NCBI GenBank assembly: GCA_005881295.1
Contig: VBHS01000126.1
Coordinates: forward strand, 1-11,606
Source of the DNA: Chloroflexota bacterium
Lineage (GTDB): Bacteria > Chloroflexota > Ktedonobacteria > Ktedonobacterales > Ktedonobacteraceae
Direction: 5' to 3'
DNA: 11,606 nucleotides
Shown here: piece after piece, positions 6,376 through 11,606 of the stretch
Numbering within the stretch: position 1 is the first letter of the stretch
Layout of the letters: each line of letters opens with the position of its first letter
Made by a program: the position numbers and the translations under genes
Notes under the pieces: generated by a model
What the model was told of the DNA's origin: nothing
What the model saw: only the letters and a program-made list of their open reading frames with translations
The model's database searches: none

Positions 6376-7119
6376 TCACGCCACCTGGCCGCTGTCCTTC
6401 TTTGCGCGAACATCTTCAGACTGCTCAAAGATCTTGAGCGACCTCCTGACCATAGCACCTGTTAACGCCACGGCTAAAGAAGCGTCGCGTTCCTCATATG
6501 CGCCCACCAGACGTTCCCTGTCACTGAGTCTTTGCTCAGCATAAGTGCGCCCAAGCTTCATACTCAGGTGACGTAACTGAAGTGTTCGTAATCCTAATGA
6601 ATCCAGGATACGCTTCACCTGTCTGTTGCCGCCTATCTCGGCTTCCCTATTGCGAAAGGCCACACTGGCCCAGAACACCCCATCAATATCGTGAGCCGCT
6701 GCCATCTCACGCATTGGCAGCAGGAACGCTCTGAGCGAGGCGATATCCTCATCTGAGGCGGTGTTCACAATCAATTCTGCGGTGAGCATCAGGAGATTCA
6801 CTCGCACCTGGTAGATCTCACGTACCTCTTCGAGGCTGACCCGTGTAACAAAGGGACGACGGTACGGCGGAATGGTCACTAAACCTTCTTTTTCAAGCAG
6901 CAAGAGCGCCTCTTTGACCGGCGTGCGGCTCGTTTGAAATTGCTTCGAGAGATCGACGGTATTGAGATCATCTCCAGGCTGCAAGCGACCTTCGATAATC
7001 GCGCATCCAATCCATTGCGCAATGGAGGTCACGCGTGGATTCGTTCGATCTGCGCTCTCCAGTACCCGCGCCATTTCCCGCTGACTATCGGTCTTGATGC
7101 TTTGATCTTCGCCTGCCAT
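6376..7119 (-). CDS. GntR-family transcriptional regulator, FadR/FCD subfamily
   Basis: The 247-aa protein has an N-terminal winged helix (about 28-93). It shows the family pattern: LQPGDDLNTVDLSKQF, the recognition helix SRTPVKEALLLLEKEGLV, then the wing with RRPFVTRV. A helical FCD effector domain follows (about 97-230). FCD domains usually bind a metal through one Asp and three His. Aligned by its GGN (163-165) and ERD motifs, this protein has Ser152, Arg156, Arg201 and Arg225 at those positions, so a metal site is unlikely. A long tail (1-27) precedes the winged helix. The ATG at 7119 is chosen, with AGGAG eight bases upstream; a GTG at 7128 in the same frame is possible. The gene is divergent from the AtuA operon and shares an operator-rich region with it, suggesting autoregulation and control of that operon. 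The effector is unknown. Confidence 0.9.
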   Translation of the reverse strand: MAGEDQSIKTDSQREMARVLESADRTNPRVTSIAQWIGCAIIEGRLQPGDDLNTVDLSKQFQTSRTPVKEALLLLEKEGLVTIPPYRRPFVTRVSLEEVREIYQVRVNLLMLTAELIVNTASDEDIASLRAFLLPMREMAAAHDIDGVFWASVAFRNREAEIGGNRQVKRILDSLGLRTLQLRHLSMKLGRTYAEQRLSDRERLVGAYEERDASLAVALTGAMVRRSLKIFEQSEDVRAKKDSGQVA

Positions 7120-7216
7120 AAAAAGCACTCCTCTCCTGTTTTCCAGGGAAACTTATCTATCTTCTCCTCTCCCTTCTTCATGCAGATCTTCCAACCTGAC
7201 TCTCCCAAAAAGGTAG

Positions 7217-7230
7217 AAGTGTTGACAATT
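7217..7230. promoter_or_regulatory. Operator copy 1 (overlaps the regulator's own promoter)
   Basis: AAGTGTTGACAATT, a near palindrome around TGTTGACA. It covers the end of the regulator's -10 box (7233-7228) and its expected start near 7221, a position suited to autorepression. Confidence 0.65.
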
Positions 7231-7257
7231 ATAAGACGCAGCGACCAGGAATGTCAA
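7228..7257 (-). promoter_or_regulatory. Promoter of the GntR regulator gene
   Basis: On the minus strand a perfect TTGACA (7257-7252) is separated by 18 bases from a perfect TATAAT (7233-7228). The start falls near 7221, about 100 bases before the ATG at 7119. Operator copy 1 overlaps its -10 box and start. Confidence 0.75.
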
Positions 7258-7289
7258 GTAAACGCCCTCTTTTCTCTTTTCGCACTTCA

Positions 7290-7303
7290 AACTGTTGACA
7301 ATT
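7290..7303. promoter_or_regulatory. Operator copy 2 (between the two promoters)
   Basis: AACTGTTGACAATT fits the degenerate palindrome AAYTGTYRACARTT at every position. It lies about 14 bases upstream of the -35 box of the AtuA promoter and between the two promoters. Its centre is 73 bp from copy 1 and 63 bp from copy 3. Confidence 0.65.
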
Positions 7304-7316
7304 TGCTCAAAAAGCC

Positions 7317-7345
7317 TTGACAAAATCTGTTTCTCACCCTATACT
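7317..7345 (+). promoter_or_regulatory. Promoter of the AtuA/DUF4387/MFS operon
   Basis: A perfect TTGACA (7317-7322) is followed after the ideal 17 bases by TATACT (7340-7345), five of six to consensus. The start falls near 7352, right beside operator copy 3. With no repressor bound this should be a strong housekeeping promoter. Confidence 0.78.
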
Positions 7346-7352
7346 TTAGATA

Positions 7353-7366
7353 AAGTGTTAACAGTT
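7353..7366. promoter_or_regulatory. Operator copy 3 (at the AtuA operon start site)
   Basis: AAGTGTTAACAGTT, with the perfect palindrome TGTTAACA at its core. It begins at or just after the expected transcription start of the operon, a classic repression position. Confidence 0.65.
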
Positions 7367-7415
7367 TAAGGCGTAAATGCCTATACATCAGACTGCCAAC
7401 GGTTTGTTCCACGAT

Positions 7416-7429
7416 AATTGTTGACAGTT
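7416..7429. promoter_or_regulatory. Operator copy 4 (in the operon leader)
   Basis: AATTGTTGACAGTT; its reverse complement differs from copy 2 at a single base. It lies about 65 bases into the transcript and 63 bp from copy 3, suited to a roadblock or to looping. Confidence 0.6.
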
Positions 7430-7531
7430 TTCTGCTGTGTTGCGGCATTGACGAGATTTGTACAAGCAAGGGAAGGATTCTAAATGGTGGAATTGAGGCA
7501 ATGTTATGAAAGGCAGAAGGGAAATAGCACC

Positions 7532-8905
7532 ATGGATGAAATACGATATATCGCTGGCACGCTGGTTGGGGCAGGAGTTGATATAGGTTCGCTTGATGAA
7601 GCGCTCAAGGAGAACCCCCATTTTATCGCGTGCGACGCAGGCACCACAGATGCGGGTCCGTTCTCTCTTGGTTCCGGGCAGCCCGCTTTTGCGCGCGAAG
7701 CTGTCAAGCGTGACATTGCTGCCTTTCTAGATGCTGGTCACCGCGCGGGAATTCCGGTCTTGATCGGCTCCGCTGGGACAGCAGGGGAAGATGGACAGGT
7801 GGACTGGACGCTTGATATCGTCAACGAGATTGTGAGGGAGATGGGGATAAAATTGCGCGTGGCGGTGATTTACGCGGAACAGGACAAGGATGCGCTGGTC
7901 GAAGTGTTCCGTCAGGGGCGTCTCAAGCCACTTGACGCCGCACCTCACGTGGACGAAGACACGATCAAAGGGAGCGCACACATTGTCGGGATGATGGGTG
8001 CCGAACCCTTACAGAAAGCGCTTGCGGAGGAAGTTGATTTTATCCTTGCCGGTCGCTGCAGCGACTCGGCGTTGTATGCCGCGTTGCCCATCTTGCACGG
8101 CTTTCCAGAAGGGCTGGCATGGCACGCGGGCAAGGTTGTGGAATGCGGCACGCTGGCTTGTGAGACTGCCGGGAAGGGGATCATGTTCGTGCATCTGCGA
8201 CAGGACCACTTTCTCGTTAAGCCCTTTGGGCAGGGGTTGCGCTGTACGCCTCAGAGTGTTGCGGCCCACAGCTTGTATGAAAATGTGGACCCGTTTCATT
8301 TCACCGAAAACTCTGGTATCGTCGATATTACCGAGGCGACCTACGAAGCCGTCGATCCGATCACGGTCCGCGTGGCCAACAGCCACTTTCAGCCGGTAGA
8401 CCCCTACACGGTTAAGCTGGAAGGCGCAGAACTGCTAGGGTATCAGTCAGTCATCATTGGTGGGATACGCGATCCGTTCCTACTCCGACAACTTGACAGG
8501 TGGCTGGCCCATGTTCGCATGTACATCGAGGAGACCATTGCGAGGGTGCTGGGCGATCAGGCGGCCAAAGAGGACGACTATCATCTCATGTTCCACGTCT
8601 ATGGACGTGACGGCGTGATGGGGTCACTGGAACCCAATCGTGCGGCAGTCCCCAAAGAGGTAGGGATTGTCCTGGAGGTCACGGCCACAACCCAGCAACT
8701 TGCCACCACCATTGCCAAGCTCAGCCGCCAGCCGCTCCTGCACTATCCCATCGCAGAATGGCACGGCGCTACCACCACCTTCGCGTGTCTCTACAATCCA
8801 GCATATATTGAGCGTGGAGCTGTCTACCGTTTCAATCTACACCATGTGATCATCCCCCACTCTCCACTGGAGCTGTTTCGCACGAAGTACATCAGGATCG
8901 GATGA
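7532..8905 (+). CDS. AtuA-family protein (DUF1446; acyclic terpene utilization family)
   Basis: The 457-aa protein is full length for the AtuA (DUF1446) family. It shows the family segments in order: DAGTTDAGPFSLGSG (35-49), PVLIGSAGTAG (75-85), HIVGMMGAEP (150-159), ILAGRCSDSALYAALP (171-186), CTPQSVAAHSLYE (238-250), PYTVKLEGAELLGY (291-304), FHVYGRDGVMG (354-364) and a C-terminal domain ending SPLELFRTKYIRIG. No signal peptide or membrane helix is seen, so it is cytoplasmic. The family is named from a Pseudomonas citronellol/geraniol cluster, but no reaction can be assigned here. The ATG at 7532 (MDEIRYIAG) matches where relatives begin, though its AAGGG is about ten bases away. An in-frame ATG at 7484 has a better-placed AGGA but would add 16 atypical residues. 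It is first in the operon, 35 bases ahead of the DUF4387 gene, its usual partner. Confidence 0.9.
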   Translation: MDEIRYIAGTLVGAGVDIGSLDEALKENPHFIACDAGTTDAGPFSLGSGQPAFAREAVKRDIAAFLDAGHRAGIPVLIGSAGTAGEDGQVDWTLDIVNEIVREMGIKLRVAVIYAEQDKDALVEVFRQGRLKPLDAAPHVDEDTIKGSAHIVGMMGAEPLQKALAEEVDFILAGRCSDSALYAALPILHGFPEGLAWHAGKVVECGTLACETAGKGIMFVHLRQDHFLVKPFGQGLRCTPQSVAAHSLYENVDPFHFTENSGIVDITEATYEAVDPITVRVANSHFQPVDPYTVKLEGAELLGYQSVIIGGIRDPFLLRQLDRWLAHVRMYIEETIARVLGDQAAKEDDYHLMFHVYGRDGVMGSLEPNRAAVPKEVGIVLEVTATTQQLATTIAKLSRQPLLHYPIAEWHGATTTFACLYNPAYIERGAVYRFNLHHVIIPHSPLELFRTKYIRIG

Positions 8906-8940
8906 ACTGCATTGATACCCACGAACTAAGGAGCATTGAA

Positions 8941-9279
8941 ATGAAACTTGCAGATATAGCAACGTTGATCCGTAGTAAGAACGCTGGACCGTTCTTCCTG
9001 ACCTTTGACATTATGTTTACTGACAAGGAGCATTATCGGCTCGTTAAAGCATCACGAAGCCTCAATGCACACATGTTTGCCGCGCTCTATGCGTGTCCGG
9101 TGCAGACAGTGCGCTTCTTTGAGTGTGATAATGCCTTCGCATTCAAGTTCTCTATTCCCCGTCCTCTTCCTCAAGGTGAGCTTGGGGATGGAGACCTCCA
9201 TGGAGGACAACAGTTTTCCCCGCTGATGAACGTCGAGATTACGCTTCCTGAAGGCGAGAGCATTCTCCAGCGGTGCTAA
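8941..9279 (+). CDS. DUF4387 family protein
   Basis: This small protein of 112 aa matches the DUF4387 pattern. LADIATLIRSKNAGPFFLTFDIMF lies at the start, followed by a segment with YRLVKASRSLN, and later a FKFSIPRPLPQGELGDGDLH stretch leading to QQFSPLMNVEI. The family is found beside, or fused to, AtuA/DUF1446 proteins, so the two probably work as one unit; the activity is not established to my knowledge. The ATG at 8941 is preceded by AAGGAG at an ideal seven-base distance. The frame is open from an ATG at 8902 that overlaps the AtuA stop as ATGA, but that would add 13 residues unlike the family. The last ten or so residues (PEGESILQRC) extend past the usual end. It is followed by 90 bases and then the transporter gene. 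Confidence 0.88.
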   Translation: MKLADIATLIRSKNAGPFFLTFDIMFTDKEHYRLVKASRSLNAHMFAALYACPVQTVRFFECDNAFAFKFSIPRPLPQGELGDGDLHGGQQFSPLMNVEITLPEGESILQRC

Positions 9280-9303
9280 AGAGAGAGACACTGAACCGCA
9301 TCT

Positions 9304-9332
9304 TCAGGAAACTCTCTATCTAGACTTCCTGA
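9304..9332. repeat. Inverted repeat ahead of the transporter gene
   Basis: TCAGGAA (9304-9310) and TTCCTGA (9326-9332) are perfect inverse copies separated by 15 bases. A third copy, TTCCTGA, lies at 9245-9251 within the end of the DUF4387 gene. It could form a small intercistronic hairpin; there is no U run, so it is not a classic terminator. Confidence 0.35.
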
Positions 9333-9369
9333 GATGCCGGATCATCTAAAAAAAGAAAGAGATACACCA

Positions 9370-10731
9370 ATGGCTGTGATTAACAAACAAGCAACGATTG
9401 CCGCACGAATTGATCGCGTTCCTCTTTTTTCCTTGCATCGCAAGCTCGTCTTTGTTTTGGGGGTCGGAACGTTCTTTGATCTCTTCGATGTCGCTTTAGG
9501 AGGTCTGTTAGCGGCGATCCTGGCCAACATCTACCACTTGAACGCATTTCAGACAGCAGCAATCATCGCTTCAGGTTTCTTCGGTATGTTTGTTGGTGCT
9601 CTCGTCCTCAGCATTGTTTCAGACTACTTTGGCCGACGCACCATGTTCTTGATTGATTTGCTGATCTACTCGCTCTTCTCACTGGCAATAGCCTTTTCTC
9701 CCAACGTGACCTGGGTGATCATTTTTCGCTTTTTTGCTGGCATCGGGCTTGGGGCTACCCCTCCACTCACCGATGTCTATCTGAGTGAGATGCTTCCCCG
9801 CCAGGTGCGCGGGCGTTACACCGCAAGGACCTATACCGTTGGCTTGCTGGGAGTGCCGATCGCGGGTCTGCTCTCAAAAGTGCTTGTCTCAACCACCTTC
9901 CTCATGGCAGGATGGCGCTGGTTGGTCGTCGTGGGGGCATTGGGCGCGCTTGTCGTCTGGTTTATCCGTCGTGGTCTTCCCGAATCTCCGCGCTGGTTCG
10001 AGATCCGCCAGAAAACAGTCGCCGCCGAGGCTGCGATCAGTGGGATTGAGCAAGCCGCCATGCGTGAACTGCATCTGGCCGAATTGCCACCACCGACCCT
10101 CATGACGGTGGAGTTGCCGAAACGTGTGACGCTCGCGGAGTCCTTTCGCGGCGTCTACACCAGGCGCACTATCATGCTCTTGATCTTCCAGTTCTTTCAG
10201 GCCGTTGGTTTCTATGGCTTTGGCTCGCTCGCTCCGATTATCCTGGTCGCCAAAGGCTTCAGTGTCGTCAACACTTTGGCATATACTGCGCCCATTGCCC
10301 TTGGGTATCCTCTGGGATCATGGCTCTCGGTTCTCATCGTCGAGCGTATGGAGCGCAAGTGGTTGATTATTGGAACCGCCCTCCTGATGGCACTCTTTGG
10401 TCTTGTCTTTGGGTTTGCGACCTCGGTCCCACTCATTCTTGCCTCCGGTTTTCTGCTGACGGTGGTCAGTCAGGTGTTCTCTAATGGCTATCACATCTAT
10501 CAGGCAGAAATTTTCCCCACCCGTATGCGCGGAACGGCTGTGGGGGTGGCCTACAGCTTGAGCCGTCTTTCCAGTGGCATCCTGCCATTTGTGGCTCTTC
10601 CCCTGCTGCAAACCTCTGGTCCCATCGCGGTCTTCACCGCTTGCGCCATCATCATGGGTATCGTGAGCCTGGATGTAGGCTTGCTTGGTCCCAGGACGAC
10701 AGGTCAGTCTCTAGAAGAGGTTGCTCACTAG
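9370..10731 (+). CDS. MFS transporter, sugar porter / metabolite:H+ symporter-like
   Basis: The 453-aa integral membrane protein has about 12 hydrophobic helices and a central cytoplasmic loop (about 205-265). Family signs are the loop 2-3 motif SDYFGRR (84-90), RGRYTA after helix 4, PESPRWF (204-210) after helix 6, and AEIFPTRMRGTAVG (379-392) in the C-terminal half. Asp37 and Asp40 in FFDLFD of helix 1 may serve in proton coupling, as in acid:H+ symporters of this superfamily. The ATG at 9370 is chosen, with AAAGAGA about eight bases upstream. The open frame reaches an ATG at 9334 without a ribosome site and would add 12 polar residues. Its place in the operon suggests it imports the compound that the AtuA/DUF4387 proteins act on. 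The substrate cannot be named; an organic or aromatic acid is a reasonable guess. Confidence 0.9.
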   Translation: MAVINKQATIAARIDRVPLFSLHRKLVFVLGVGTFFDLFDVALGGLLAAILANIYHLNAFQTAAIIASGFFGMFVGALVLSIVSDYFGRRTMFLIDLLIYSLFSLAIAFSPNVTWVIIFRFFAGIGLGATPPLTDVYLSEMLPRQVRGRYTARTYTVGLLGVPIAGLLSKVLVSTTFLMAGWRWLVVVGALGALVVWFIRRGLPESPRWFEIRQKTVAAEAAISGIEQAAMRELHLAELPPPTLMTVELPKRVTLAESFRGVYTRRTIMLLIFQFFQAVGFYGFGSLAPIILVAKGFSVVNTLAYTAPIALGYPLGSWLSVLIVERMERKWLIIGTALLMALFGLVFGFATSVPLILASGFLLTVVSQVFSNGYHIYQAEIFPTRMRGTAVGVAYSLSRLSSGILPFVALPLLQTSGPIAVFTACAIIMGIVSLDVGLLGPRTTGQSLEEVAH

Positions 10732-10766
10732 CGCATGCGCGTGAGTCCTTGCTTATGACTTTTTTT
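10724..10766 (+). terminator. Possible weak terminator overlapping the end of the transporter gene
   Basis: CTCAC (10724-10728) and GTGAG (10741-10745) enclose the perfect palindrome GCGCATGCGC (10731-10740), which overlaps the stop codon TAG. A run of seven T (10760-10766) follows 14 bases later, with a minimal AGTC/GACT stem just before it. The spacing is not that of a standard terminator, so it may only reduce read-through into the next gene. Confidence 0.3.
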
Positions 10767-10776
10767 AGCAACGAGA

Positions 10777-10809
10777 AACAGGTCAACAGACAGCATCATG
10801 CGACCTGTT
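10777..10809. promoter_or_regulatory. Inverted repeat in the leader of the DUF4386-like gene
   Basis: AACAGGTC (10777-10784) and GACCTGTT (10802-10809) are perfect inverse copies 17 bases apart, ending 23 bases before the ATG at 10833. It may be a regulator-binding site or an RNA hairpin near the ribosome site. It is unlike the TGTTRACA operator of the operon promoter. No convincing promoter of its own was seen upstream of this gene. Confidence 0.35.
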
Positions 10810-10832
10810 CAAACCCAAAGAGAGGAAAGAGA

Positions 10833-11606
10833 ATGAAAAGTAACCCTGCGAGAAAAGAGCTTCAGGCATCTGGCGAGCCTTCCAGCACGCTTACTCGTCT
10901 TACAGCCATCTTGCTGCTCATTGGCACGATTGCGGTCCCAACGCTCCTCATCCTTCATGATATGCTTGGCATCGATGAGGACTCAGGAGCATTAGCCTTT
11001 CCGGCCTATCAGCGGCATCCGATCTCCGTTTTTCTCACGTACTACGCGCTTATGGCCACCGGCGTCCTGTTTGTTCTGCTCGGCCCCTTAGTGTATCGTA
11101 TGTATACTCACCTGCAAACTCCTTTGCGGCTGCTGGTTCTCATCTGTATGGTCGTAGCAGGGAGCACCCAAATGATCGCCGCTTCACGCTGGTTGATTGT
11201 CTTGCCCTACTTTTCGCACATCTACACCAATCCTCAGACAGATGCAGCCACACACGCAGCGCTCGATGTCGCCTATCAAGGCACAAGCTACTTTCTGGGA
11301 TTAACCATTGGTGAATTCTTCTACAACATCTTCAGTGGTCTCTGGAGCGTGTTTCTGGCGGTGATGCTCCTGCGCTCGTCTCATAGGAACGTGTGGTTCC
11401 ACTGGATCGGAATCATAGGAGGGGTGGGAATCATACTTGGGAGTTTTGAACAAATCTTTGTCAACACTGCTCCTGGATCGATTTTCTTGTCTCTTCTGAC
11501 GGTAGGACATGTCGCCTGGGTGATCTGGCTGGTGGGAATCGCAATCGCTCTTCTCGTCAACAAACCATCTGTGCTGCAACGAGAACCACAAAGCATGGTT
11601 CAGGAA
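10833..11606 (+). CDS. Polytopic membrane protein, DUF4386-like (open at right edge)
   Basis: The frame is open for 258 codons to the edge of the window with no stop. The ATG is preceded by GAGAGG at seven bases, a good ribosome site. Residues 1-20 are polar; then about six hydrophobic helices follow (roughly 22-42, 66-88, 98-120, 164-180, 190-208 and 216-242). Between helices 3 and 4 lies a polar loop with YTNPQTDAATHAALDVAYQG, and the last visible residues (244-258) are polar, so the stop is probably close. The helix pattern, the loop, and the IIGGVGIILG...GHVAWVIWLVGIA ending resemble the DUF4386 family of unknown function. This is a judgement by eye. It follows the transporter in the same direction after 101 bases and may be the last gene of the operon or an independent unit. 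Confidence 0.7.
   Translation, partial: MKSNPARKELQASGEPSSTLTRLTAILLLIGTIAVPTLLILHDMLGIDEDSGALAFPAYQRHPISVFLTYYALMATGVLFVLLGPLVYRMYTHLQTPLRLLVLICMVVAGSTQMIAASRWLIVLPYFSHIYTNPQTDAATHAALDVAYQGTSYFLGLTIGEFFYNIFSGLWSVFLAVMLLRSSHRNVWFHWIGIIGGVGIILGSFEQIFVNTAPGSIFLSLLTVGHVAWVIWLVGIAIALLVNKPSVLQREPQSMVQE

Larger units (their letters stand above)
7120..7531. promoter_or_regulatory. Divergent control region between the GntR regulator and the AtuA operon
   Basis: This gene-free interval holds two outward-facing near-consensus promoters and four copies of a 14-bp palindromic operator, listed separately. No hairpin terminator or other gene was seen. The transcript of the AtuA operon would have a leader of about 180 bases, unless translation starts at the alternative ATG at 7484. 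Confidence 0.8.

Noticed and set aside
7217..7429. Possible CRISPR-like or tandem repeat array in the divergent region
   Set aside because: The repeated units are only 14 bp, palindromic, and placed on promoter elements; operators explain them better.
7421..7450. TTGACA inside operator copy 4 as a second operon promoter
   Set aside because: No -10-like hexamer follows at 16-18 bases; the TTGACA arises from the operator core.
8902..8940. ATGA overlap start for the DUF4387 gene
   Set aside because: An ATG at 8941 with a perfectly spaced AAGGAG matches the family N-terminus; the 13 extra residues do not.

Overview
The window is a stretch of bacterial chromosome of moderate GC content (about half G+C by eye). 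It most likely comes from the Ktedonobacteria (Chloroflexota) or close relatives. That placement is an inference from remembered family resemblance: a two-membrane-segment protein with a C-terminal zinc-ribbon tail, the Asn/Gly-rich leader of the gyrase B subunit, the short edge gene behind gyrB, and intergenic GGGCGACC-type hairpin repeats. No database search was possible. No rRNA, tRNA, CRISPR array or insertion sequence was found.

Left half (about 1-6376), all transcribed leftward. Read on the minus strand the order is: a GH38 alpha-mannosidase gene behind a TATAAT promoter; a small membrane/zinc-ribbon protein gene; a hairpin terminator; gyrB (intact, 674 aa); and a partial gene leaving the left edge. 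The mannosidase and the zinc-ribbon gene are both broken in the same way. The conserved protein runs out of frame in the middle, the C-terminal part resumes in another frame, and the segment expected between them is missing. Short repeats at both junctions fit small deletions. The edge gene has its own frame problem at a run of six G, which would rejoin its reading frame to an ATG inside the gyrB tail.

Right half (6376-11606) is a self-contained regulon. A GntR/FCD-family regulator (6376-7119, minus) is divergent from an apparent operon: an AtuA-family (DUF1446) protein, a DUF4387 protein, an MFS transporter, and a DUF4386-like membrane protein open at the right edge. The 412-bp divergent region (7120-7531) holds two near-consensus sigma-70 promoters pointing outward. 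It also holds four copies of a 14-bp palindromic operator, AAYTGTYRACARTT-like, with centres 73, 63 and 63 bp apart, close to whole numbers of helical turns. Two copies cover the two transcription starts. The simplest reading is an autoregulated, looping-capable repressor controlling uptake and breakdown of an organic acid or similar small molecule. The substrate and the chemistry of the AtuA/DUF4387 pair cannot be read from the sequence.

The most interesting points are the phased operator array, the AtuA/DUF4387 pair with a regulator whose FCD domain has lost the usual metal ligands, and the two matching internal-deletion frameshifts next to an intact gyrB.
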